Assembly (NCBI GenBank): GCA_016716065.1
Contig: JADJXA010000001.1
Location: 434,001-498,000, forward strand
Length of the DNA stretch: 64,000 nt
Source of the DNA: Candidatus Leptovillus gracilis
GTDB lineage: Bacteria; Chloroflexota; Anaerolineae; Promineifilales; Promineifilaceae
Direction: 5' to 3'
Position numbers and translations under genes: made by a program. The notes under the pieces are model-generated. The model saw nothing but the letters and a program-made list of their open reading frames with translations, ran no database searches and had not been told where the DNA came from. Below are positions 25,935-32,973 of this stretch, piece by piece (the first letter of the stretch is position 1; each line of letters begins with the position of its first letter).

Positions 25935-26060
25935 GAGGTGTCCATATCTTCAATGGTATATCTGTCCCTGAGCAGGTGCTAGGGCCATCCGGCGTATTCT
26001 GCGTTTGGCGTCGTCGGCTGCCCATAACAGGAAAAGTCGTCGGATGACGCTCTCCATTCA

Positions 26061-27341
26061 TTACGTTCCATCTGGGCGGGGGTATAGGCGGGGATAGGGA
26101 TATTTACTCTCAAAAGAATAATGGTCGCTGTCCTCATAGCGCACGTTTTTGGTGATGAATTTACGCTCTTCCGAAGCCAGCAGCACCACGTCGGACTCAA
26201 TGGTGCGCGCGGCGTAGATCACCAGACCCGAACTGAGGCGGCAGTGATGCCCCACACACCCACCCAAGACCAGCATATTGGTTTGTTCAAGACGGCCGTT
26301 TTTGCTGCTCGTCGTCCGCAAAGGCCCACCTAAAATATTAAAATCGGTGAACGTCGTGCCCGCGCCAATAAACGAATCACGCCCCACCACACATAACTGC
26401 AAACAAGTATTCTGCGCCACCATCGTATTTTCCATCATCGTCGTCATAAACAACGAAGTACGGAAAGGGAGAAAACAGCCATCACTAATCACGCTCAGCA
26501 TCAACTGGCAGCCCTGAGACACAGTAACGTTACTGCCAAGGGTGCAGTTATCAATCACCGCGCCGGCGCCGATATTCACATTATCCCCGATCACCGTTGG
26601 CCCATGAATCACTGCGGAAGAATCAATGCTCACGTTCTTGCCAATTTTAACCATCTCCGAATTAGACAAAACGTGTTTCTGTTCCAGCAGCGAACGATAC
26701 AAAATTTTCAGTTTTAGTTTCCAATTGGTGTCTATCTGGTTTTCAAAAAAGGCCCCACGCGCAAACACGCCAAACAAAATATCGGCAATAAAAACATGCA
26801 CCCAGTTTTCAATCAATACAAACGCCTTGCGTGGCAGTTGGTACACCAGATCGCCAAATTCCGTCGCCATGTAAGGCGGAACGTGGTAATAACCACGTTC
26901 CAGCGGTTCCGTATCAATCACCAGCGGCTGCGCCTCAACGCTTTGCGACAGACCTTTGGGTAAATACCACATATCGGCCAACAGCAGTTTGTCTTGCTGA
27001 AAAAAAGAGTGGGTCAGCGGTTTCACGTGAGTCACAATGGCTGGATCATCGGCGGCAAACGCTAAACGCACCGGGCGACGGCCGTCCCGCGCCCGAGCCA
27101 CAAACTCACTGATTAACTCCTTGTTAAAAAACAAATTATCGCGGTGTACCAGGCATTCCACCGCCTCCTCTTCAAAACGATACGCCGTTTGCCAATCCGG
27201 GTATTCACGCTCTTCGGACGTATAAGGCGTCAGCAAATCCCGCTGCCACAACCACAGCGGCTTGTTCTGCACGCGCAAATCCCGAGCCGGCTCATTAAAC
27301 GGCTGAATGTGCGTAGTCTCCGTCAGAATAATTCGGCGCAT
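26061..27341 (-). CDS. Left-handed beta-helix (hexapeptide-repeat) protein
   Basis: A 426-residue protein. Residues 1-230 have no recognisable catalytic motif. From about residue 238, hexapeptide repeats follow (IGKNVSIDSSAVIHG, VIGDNVNIGAGAVIDN, LGSNVTVSQG, then VVGRDSFIGAGTTFTD), giving a left-handed beta-helix as in GlmU-type and acyltransferase proteins. The overall shape recalls sugar-nucleotidyltransferase/acyltransferase relatives, but no nucleotidyl-transferase signature is seen. It lies between the V4R and acyl-reductase genes in the same run, so a role in modifying a lipid or sugar is plausible but not shown. Confidence 0.75.
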   Translation of the reverse strand: MRRIILTETTHIQPFNEPARDLRVQNKPLWLWQRDLLTPYTSEEREYPDWQTAYRFEEEAVECLVHRDNLFFNKELISEFVARARDGRRPVRLAFAADDPAIVTHVKPLTHSFFQQDKLLLADMWYLPKGLSQSVEAQPLVIDTEPLERGYYHVPPYMATEFGDLVYQLPRKAFVLIENWVHVFIADILFGVFARGAFFENQIDTNWKLKLKILYRSLLEQKHVLSNSEMVKIGKNVSIDSSAVIHGPTVIGDNVNIGAGAVIDNCTLGSNVTVSQGCQLMLSVISDGCFLPFRTSLFMTTMMENTMVAQNTCLQLCVVGRDSFIGAGTTFTDFNILGGPLRTTSSKNGRLEQTNMLVLGGCVGHHCRLSSGLVIYAARTIESDVVLLASEERKFITKNVRYEDSDHYSFESKYPYPRLYPRPDGT

Positions 27342-27389
27342 AACTCAAAACCCGTTCCGGTTACAGATTCCCAATGCCATAACCCACCC

Positions 27390-28043
27390 TCAAACAATCG
27401 GTTTCTTGGAAATGAGAATCGTACACGTCTCATCCCCGCTGGCTATGCAAGAAATCTCTTCCACCCGAAACCGTCGCCCTTTGCTCACCCAATCCAGCGA
27501 TTGCTCCAAAAGGCCCACCGCCAGATGGCAGCACGGCTGCGGTGATGAACGCTGCCAGCAAATAGGGCAGCGCTCAATAATCCACAAATACCCACGATGG
27601 TCTTCACCCAGCCGGACCCGCTGATCGCTAAATTTGTTAAACGTTTGCGCAAAAATGTCCAGCCCGATCTTAATTTTAATGCCTAACGGCAAAGTGCGAA
27701 TCGCCAGGTCGCTGATTCCCAATACAGGCACAAATTCCTTAAGCGCCAACCGCCACGTTTCACGGCCGGCGCGCATCGCCAGACCGCGGCCGCCACGCTC
27801 GCCATACATATCGTCCAACGTCTGCTGAATGGCGCTAAACTCGGCAAAGGTGAACCCTAATTCCAGATTGTTGGGCGGATAGTTGTTAACCAGATGATGG
27901 AGATGGGCCAGGTTCAAGACAGCATTAACGCCATGCCGTCCCATAATCTCTTCCATCGCCGTCAACACAATTCGCCCCATTTTGTTAGAGTAATAAAATG
28001 TATCTATTTCCTGGAGCGGTTCGCGGATTATTAATTCATTCAC
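27390..28043 (-). CDS. V4R domain protein
   Basis: A 217-residue protein. The C-terminal half is a V4R (4-vinyl-reductase type) small-molecule-binding domain with CPICWQR, a CC pair, GLLEQSLDWVSKGRRFRVEE and the terminal CIASGDETCTI; the cysteines could bind metal or ligand. The N-terminal half is helical, of the kind seen in stand-alone V4R proteins. The GTG start overlaps the upstream hydrolase stop by 8 bases, so the two are translationally coupled. It is not evidence for bacteriochlorophyll synthesis by itself. Confidence 0.82.
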   Translation of the reverse strand: MNELIIREPLQEIDTFYYSNKMGRIVLTAMEEIMGRHGVNAVLNLAHLHHLVNNYPPNNLELGFTFAEFSAIQQTLDDMYGERGGRGLAMRAGRETWRLALKEFVPVLGISDLAIRTLPLGIKIKIGLDIFAQTFNKFSDQRVRLGEDHRGYLWIIERCPICWQRSSPQPCCHLAVGLLEQSLDWVSKGRRFRVEEISCIASGDETCTILISKKPIV

Positions 28044-28875
28044 TGGATGTGTCTAATGCCTGTGGAGATTTTTCAATGTGTCCGTTTTTTAGGAAATCGT
28101 GGATTGTGTGGAAAAACAAATCCGGTTCATCAATCATCGGGAAATGCCGAGAATACTGCATCATCATTACTTGCGCATGCGGTGTATTCTGAAAGAGCAA
28201 GTCGGCGTTGGACGGCGAGACAATATTGTCTTTGACTCCATAGATCCCCAACGCAGGCAGGCTTAATGTCGGCAAAGCACTGCGCAGGTCTGTATCTCTT
28301 AAATCGCCAATGCTGCGAAAAAAGGATTCAATCGTCGTGCGCTGCACGTCCCGCGAGATCATTTGGCGCACCTCTTTGGAATCATTTGCCAGCAAGATGC
28401 GCATAAAAGAATGCAGCACAATCGGATAACGCCAAATGAGTTTGGCGATTACCCCATAACCAGCCAGCCGCAAAAAGGGGTTCAACGAATTGCCAATCAC
28501 TGGTGAACCAACGACGGCGACTTTATCCACGCGATCTGGGTGTTCCAAAGCCATTTGCAAAGCGACTGTGCCGCCCATAGAATGCCCAAATACCGGGGCT
28601 TGCTGAATCCCCAGGGTATCCATGAATTGATTAACCATGTCCACGTAGCTGGAAACGCGAAAAGTAGAGGATGCCGTGCGCTCCCCTTTGGCTGAATCGC
28701 CAAACCCCCAGAAATCTAGTGCGTATACCCGATATTTTTTGGTTTGCGCCAGGGCGATCATCGAATCGCGCCAGACATCCCAGGAATTGATCCAGCCATG
28801 CAAGAGGATAATCGGCTGCCCACGGCCGATGGATTCGTAGTGAAGAAGCCCCTGCTCTGTGACGATGGAACTCAC
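28036..28875 (-). CDS. Alpha/beta hydrolase (paralogue 2)
   Basis: A 279-residue hydrolase with LLHGWINSWDVW, nucleophile Ser99 in GHSMGG, an acidic residue in YGVKDNIV and the catalytic His in YSRHFPM. It is paralogous to 19444-20229. A cap segment lies between residues about 130 and 200. It is first in the tightly packed hydrolase-V4R-hexapeptide-reductase part of the run. The substrate is unknown. Confidence 0.85.
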   Translation of the reverse strand: MSSIVTEQGLLHYESIGRGQPIILLHGWINSWDVWRDSMIALAQTKKYRVYALDFWGFGDSAKGERTASSTFRVSSYVDMVNQFMDTLGIQQAPVFGHSMGGTVALQMALEHPDRVDKVAVVGSPVIGNSLNPFLRLAGYGVIAKLIWRYPIVLHSFMRILLANDSKEVRQMISRDVQRTTIESFFRSIGDLRDTDLRSALPTLSLPALGIYGVKDNIVSPSNADLLFQNTPHAQVMMMQYSRHFPMIDEPDLFFHTIHDFLKNGHIEKSPQALDTSSE

Positions 28876-28942
28876 GTTAGCCTCAATGCCGCCCGGGTTT
28901 AGACTGTATCGGCGATTAGACGGCTATTGACGACTTTGTCTT

Positions 28943-28961
28943 AAAGGCGTTAGCCGCCTTT
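28943..28961. terminator. Possible weak terminator between GTPase and hydrolase genes
   Basis: AAAGGCG-TTAGC-CGCCTTT is a 7-bp hairpin in the 214-base gap. The T-run is short on both strands, so termination is uncertain. Nothing else recognisable was seen in this gap. Confidence 0.35.
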
Positions 28962-29089
28962 TCGCGCGAATTTATATGGTAGCTGCAAGCGAATACAGGC
29001 GGATCATACTTGTAGTGATGGTAGCACCTGCCTTGAATAAAGCGTGTGAAAAGCAAGTTAAGGAGGTGTAAATGAGCCGTTAAACAAAG

Positions 29090-29632
29090 TCAGGCGGTTT
29101 CGGCTTTATCCAGCTCCTCTAATATGGAATAAAGCAGTTCCAGCAGCACATTTTTGACGCTTTCTTTGTCGTTGGCGACGCAAGGTAGTATTTTTACCTC
29201 AGGCCGCAGGCGCAAAATGATGCGCAAATCTTCTGGCTCCCAGGCATCTTCCATGTCTTGTTTGTTGGCGGCGACGACGTAAGGGGTGGCGGCGTAGCTC
29301 TCGAAGGTTTCTAAAACCCGTTTGGCTTCACGGAAGGTTTCCGGTTTGGTGCTGTCTACCATGACAACAAAGCCGAGCATACCTTGGGATAGAATGTCCC
29401 ACATAAAGTCAAAGCGCCGTTGTCCCGGTGTGCCAAAAAGGTATAAAACCAGGTCATCGCCAACGGTGATCCGGCCAAAGTCCATGGCGACGGTGGTGGA
29501 TTCTTTGATTTGCTCGGCGCTGCTGCTGATTTTGCGTTCTGTAGATACGACGTCAATTTCGCTGATAGAACCGATGAATTGTGTTTTGCCCGCCGAGAAC
29601 GGACCCGTGATGACCATTTTTACTGCTTGCAT
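29090..29632 (-). CDS. Small MglA/Rup-like GTPase
   Basis: A 180-residue P-loop GTPase. G1 is GPFSAGKT (10-17), G3 is GTPGQ (67-71, catalytic-type Gln kept) and G4 is NKQD (123-126). A Thr-rich switch I (KESTTVAMDFG) lies between G1 and G3. Relatives control cell polarity and motility (MglA in Myxococcus) or pair with roadblock or DUF4388 proteins. Its upstream neighbour, 102 bases away on the same strand, is a DUF4388 protein, the usual partner type. Confidence 0.88.
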   Translation of the reverse strand: MQAVKMVITGPFSAGKTQFIGSISEIDVVSTERKISSSAEQIKESTTVAMDFGRITVGDDLVLYLFGTPGQRRFDFMWDILSQGMLGFVVMVDSTKPETFREAKRVLETFESYAATPYVVAANKQDMEDAWEPEDLRIILRLRPEVKILPCVANDKESVKNVLLELLYSILEELDKAETA

Positions 29633-29734
29633 AAGGACGATGACCTCTTACAGGTGAGTGGGGGAAATGAGTGATGAACTTGATACCTATACAATGACAC
29701 GGCCGTATGAACCTTCAGATTGTCAACGGCCGTT

Positions 29735-30592
29735 TTACAAACCACGAATTCGGTCTATCAGACGGACAACAACGGAACGCTTGGCCGCCGGTGACTGCTG
29801 CTCGATCTCTTTGCGGGCTTCCTGTCTGGTAGTTGGTTGTCTTTCAGATGCCGGCGGCGGCGTCACTTCCGGCCGCGCCGGACGCACAATTTCGACCAGA
29901 CCAGCCTGAAGCATCCCATAAACGATACGCCGGATTTCAAAGTCGCTCAGATTGTTCGCCCGCGCAATCTGACGAATGGTATTGCGCGGGTTGACAAACG
30001 ATACAACCCGCCATTCTTCGACAGTCAGGTTGATATTACGCAAACGCGCATCGGGGCGGTCGGTAAAGCGCAGCGAGATGTCCAGGTCTGGCAGCTCTTC
30101 CTGCAAGATCTCCCATTCTTTCAAGCGTCGGCTGCCTTCCATGATCACGCTTTCCAGGTCTATCGGAATGGTGATATGTCCGGGGGAAGGCAGTCTGTTG
30201 GCGTCGAAGCGGAACAAACCCTCACCCCAGGTGAAGAGCCGGTACACAGTATCCAAAACACTCTGCCGCACGCTTTGGATGATATCGCTTTGGGTGATGT
30301 GGCCGCGCTGGATCAACATGTGTCCAAGCTGCTTATCGCTGGTTCCCTTCGCTTTTAATTGGATCAGGCGAGCTTGTTCCTCAGAAAGTTTTCCGGCGTT
30401 GTGCAGAATTTGCGCCAGATGATTTTCAGATTCTTCCCCCATGAAGGCATAAATCAACTTCCCTTCGCGAAAAGACATTTGCGCCGACTCACCGTTGTGG
30501 TGAATGGTGAGAGTCCCTGTTTTGCGGGCCAGGTTGATTAGATTAAGTAACTGGGTTGTGGAAAAGTCGCGCAGGTTGCCTTTTAGGGCCAT
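29735..30592 (-). CDS. DUF4388 (PatA-like N-terminal) protein
   Basis: A 285-residue protein opening with the DUF4388 domain (LRDFSTTQLLNLINLARKTG, then TLTIHH and MSFREGKLIYA). A helical middle (LGHMLIQRGHITQSDIIQSV) resembles the MshEN/winged-helix repeats found in such proteins. A winged-helix-like C-terminal part (IRQIARANNLSDFEIRRIVY) and a polar tail follow. It is probably a GTPase partner or scaffold. The ATG at 30592 is chosen (MALKGNLRDF); the frame continues open to 30628 through unconserved sequence. Confidence 0.85.
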   Translation of the reverse strand: MALKGNLRDFSTTQLLNLINLARKTGTLTIHHNGESAQMSFREGKLIYAFMGEESENHLAQILHNAGKLSEEQARLIQLKAKGTSDKQLGHMLIQRGHITQSDIIQSVRQSVLDTVYRLFTWGEGLFRFDANRLPSPGHITIPIDLESVIMEGSRRLKEWEILQEELPDLDISLRFTDRPDARLRNINLTVEEWRVVSFVNPRNTIRQIARANNLSDFEIRRIVYGMLQAGLVEIVRPARPEVTPPPASERQPTTRQEARKEIEQQSPAAKRSVVVRLIDRIRGL

Positions 30593-30820
30593 AACAATTG
30601 TCCTGCTAATAAGGTATATTTTCAACAATGGCGGCTTTACCGCTAACCATTGTTGGCGTATTCGTGCATTTGGTGAGTTGGTAAAAGACGCAATTACTGC
30701 GATTATGACAATTTCACCTGTCGTTGAGCATTATACTAGGGGAAAAATTTCAAGTCAAACTTACTATTGTCATGGTTTGGTATATGCCAGGCGCCGGTTA
30801 TCCTGGCTTTTGAATTGCTC

Positions 30821-30849
30821 TTGTTGGGGTATATTTTCGTGTGTACAAT
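30821..30849 (+). promoter_or_regulatory. Promoter of the tRNA-Leu / tilS unit
   Basis: TTGTTG (30821-30826) and TACAAT (30844-30849) with a 17-base spacer lie about 30 bases before the tRNA. The rest of the 290-base gap after the DUF4388 gene shows nothing recognisable. Confidence 0.55.
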
Positions 30850-30879
30850 ACGTTTTGTTTTGGTGTGGCAACGTCTTTC

Positions 30880-30962
<83 letters not shown>

Positions 30963-30971
30963 CACTTTAAC

Positions 30972-30993
30972 AGGCCCTTTGGGGCCTTTTTTT
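30972..30993 (+). terminator. Intrinsic terminator after tRNA-Leu
   Basis: AGGCCC-TTTG-GGGCCT followed by six T. It lies just before the tilS start, so tilS translation depends on read-through or on its own promoter. Confidence 0.85.
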
Positions 30994-31009
30994 ATTGATC
31001 GGTGTGAAG

Positions 31010-32443
31010 ATGGATGGCGCGATGGGTCTAGCAAGAAGGGTACAGCTATGTTTGGCGCAGGCGCTGACTTCAGGTCTGCCGGGGCGTTTGGTCGTCGGCG
31101 TGTCCGGTGGCGCGGATTCGCTGGCTCTGCTGCACAGTCTGGCGTACCATGCGCCTGCCTATGACCTGGTGGTTGCTCATCTAAATCATGGCTGGCGGGA
31201 CACGGCCGTTTCCGATGCCCAATTCGTCGCCCAAACGGCCGCTGCCTGGGGGCTGCCTTGCGTGGTAGAAACGGCCGACGTCATCGCCCAGGCCAGCGCC
31301 GGCGGCCAATCATTGGAAGAGGCCGGCCGTCTGGCCCGCTACCGCTTCTTCGCCAGCGTCGCCCGCGAAACGGGGGCTGCGGCCGTTTTGGTAGCCCACA
31401 ACGCCGACGACCAGGCGGAGACCGTGCTGCTGAACCTGCTGCGCGGAACCGGCCTCACCGGCTTGGGCGGCATGAAATCGGTCGCCCCCCTGCCGGAAGC
31501 GCCGGAATTTTGGCTGCTGCGGCCGCTGCTCACCACCAGCCGCGCCGACATCGAAGCCTACTGCCAGGAACATGGCCTGACGCCCGTGCAAGACAGCACC
31601 AACAGCGATATTACCTTCTTGCGCAACCGCATTCGCCACCACCTGCTGCCTGAATTAACCACCTACAACCCACAAATCCAGACCCACTTGCAGCAGTTGG
31701 CCCATATCGTGGCTGCCGACGAAGATTACCTGGAGCAGGTTGTGGCCGAACATTGGCCGGCGCTGGCGCCGGCGCAGTCTGGGGCGTGGCTGGCGCTGGA
31801 CCGGGCGCGCTGGCTGGCGCTGCCGCTGGCTATGCGACGACGCAGTTTACGGCGGGCGGTGGCGACAGTACGGCCGTCTATTACCGACCTCAGCTTTGCC
31901 ACCATCGAACAGGCCCGGTTGGTCGCCGAAGCAGGAGCGGTGGGAGCGCAAAGTGATTTGCCCGATGGGGTGCGGCTGCGGGTAGATTACGGCCGTCTCC
32001 TCATCACCACCCCGGTACAGCGGCAGCCCGGCGACTGGCCGCAGCTCCCCGCCGGGGCCGTTTTGCCTTTGCCGGTTCCCGGCATACTCCCGCTGGCCAA
32101 CGGCTGGCGGCTGGAAACAACCCTGCTGGACTCGGTTGACGCCGCCTATGTGCAAAACAACGCCGATCCCTGGCTGGCTTTTTTGGCCGCAGACACACCG
32201 CCCCTATGGGTGCGTGGACGGCGGCCGGGAGAACGATTTGCGCCATTGGGCATGAACGGCCGTACCACCAGCCTGAAAAAAGTGATGATCAACCGCCACA
32301 TCGGCGCCGCCTGGCGCAATGATTGGCCGCTGGTTTGCACTGCCCAGCACATCGTCTGGCTGGTCGGCCACCAAATAGACGAACGGGCCAAAATAACACC
32401 AGCCAGCCGTGGGGTCTTTCAGATACGCTGCGCCAAAGGTTGA
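31010..32443 (+). CDS. tilS: tRNA(Ile)-lysidine synthase
   Basis: Converts C34 of the CAU-anticodon isoleucine tRNA to lysidine using ATP and lysine. The 477-residue protein has the PP-loop VGVSGGADSLALLHSL, HLNHGWR, the HNADDQAETVLLNLLRGTG motif, FLRNRIRHHLLPEL and a C-terminal TilS substrate domain (FAPLGMNGRTTSLKKVMINR). The ATG at 31010 is preferred; a TTG at 30995 lies in the terminator's T-run region. Three tRNAs follow, including a CAU tRNA that is its probable substrate. Confidence 0.94.
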   Translation: MDGAMGLARRVQLCLAQALTSGLPGRLVVGVSGGADSLALLHSLAYHAPAYDLVVAHLNHGWRDTAVSDAQFVAQTAAAWGLPCVVETADVIAQASAGGQSLEEAGRLARYRFFASVARETGAAAVLVAHNADDQAETVLLNLLRGTGLTGLGGMKSVAPLPEAPEFWLLRPLLTTSRADIEAYCQEHGLTPVQDSTNSDITFLRNRIRHHLLPELTTYNPQIQTHLQQLAHIVAADEDYLEQVVAEHWPALAPAQSGAWLALDRARWLALPLAMRRRSLRRAVATVRPSITDLSFATIEQARLVAEAGAVGAQSDLPDGVRLRVDYGRLLITTPVQRQPGDWPQLPAGAVLPLPVPGILPLANGWRLETTLLDSVDAAYVQNNADPWLAFLAADTPPLWVRGRRPGERFAPLGMNGRTTSLKKVMINRHIGAAWRNDWPLVCTAQHIVWLVGHQIDERAKITPASRGVFQIRCAKG

Positions 32444-32468
32444 CGTTGTTCCTCCGCCTCAGTATACT
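32440..32468 (+). promoter_or_regulatory. Promoter of the tRNA-Pro-Gly-CAU cluster
   Basis: TTGACG (32440-32445), 17 bases, TATACT (32463-32468). The -35 box overlaps the tilS stop codon and the first tRNA starts 17 bases later. Confidence 0.8.
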
Positions 32469-32485
32469 ACCAATCGTTAACAACG

Positions 32486-32559
32486 CGGGGCGTAGCTCAG
32501 CTTGGTAGAGCGCTCGGTTTGGGTCCGAGAGGTCGTCGGTTCGAATCCGGCCGCCCCGA
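32486..32559 (+). tRNA. tRNA-Pro (TGG)
   Basis: A 74-nt cloverleaf. Acceptor CGGGGCG/CGCCCCG, anticodon arm CTCGG-TTTGGGT-CCGAG (anticodon TGG), T arm GTCGG-TTCGAAT-CCGGC with one G-G mismatch position, discriminator A. No encoded CCA. Confidence 0.95.
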
Positions 32560-32604
32560 CTGGAAAGAGATAGTCAGTGTTCAGTAAATAGTGACTGCTA
32601 AAGC

Positions 32605-32675
32605 GCGGCGGTGGTGTAGTGGTAACACGGCAGCCTTCCAAGCTGCTCTCACGGGTTCGAATCCCGTCCGCCGCT
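32605..32675 (+). tRNA. tRNA-Gly (TCC)
   Basis: A 71-nt cloverleaf. Acceptor GCGGCGG/CCGCCGC, anticodon arm GCAGC-CTTCCAA-GCTGC (anticodon TCC), T arm ACGGG-TTCGAAT-CCCGT, discriminator T. No encoded CCA. Confidence 0.95.
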
Positions 32676-32739
32676 CTTTTTCTACGATTAACGGTTCACC
32701 ATTCACAATTCATCATTCATCATTCACAATTTAACCTCC

Positions 32740-32811
32740 GGGCCTATAGCTCAATGGCAGAGCAAGCGGCTCATAACCGCTGGGTTCTAGGTTCGAATCC
32801 TAGTAGGCCCA
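32740..32811 (+). tRNA. CAU-anticodon tRNA, probably tRNA-Ile2
   Basis: A 72-nt cloverleaf. Acceptor GGGCCTA/TAGGCCC, anticodon arm AGCGG-CTCATAA-CCGCT (anticodon CAT), T arm CTAGG-TTCGAAT-CCTAG, discriminator A. It has paired G1-C72 and lacks the three G-C pairs of an initiator stem, so it is not initiator Met. C4-G69 and C5-G68 match the TilS recognition pairs known from E. coli tRNA-Ile2, so isoleucine is favoured over elongator Met. Confidence 0.9.
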
Positions 32812-32818
32812 TAAACAA

Positions 32819-32853
32819 AAAGACTTGTATGCCAACACACCATGCAAGTCTTT
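32819..32853 (+). terminator. Terminator after the tRNA cluster
   Basis: AAAGACTTGTATG and CATGCAAGTCTTT form a 13-bp stem (one G-T pair) with a 9-base loop, followed by CTTCATT. Confidence 0.75.
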
Positions 32854-32973
32854 CTTCATTCCCACTCCAACCTACGACACATGCGCCCACACAAAACAGA
32901 ACTGCTCCAGGCGCAATTTCTCTACTTCGCAGCATGTCTTAACCATATTTCTTTATCTTGAAGGAGAAGAATC

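Noticed and set aside
32740..32811. CAU tRNA as initiator tRNA-Met
   Set aside because: It has a paired G1-C72 and an AGCGG/CCGCT anticodon stem without the three consecutive G-C pairs.
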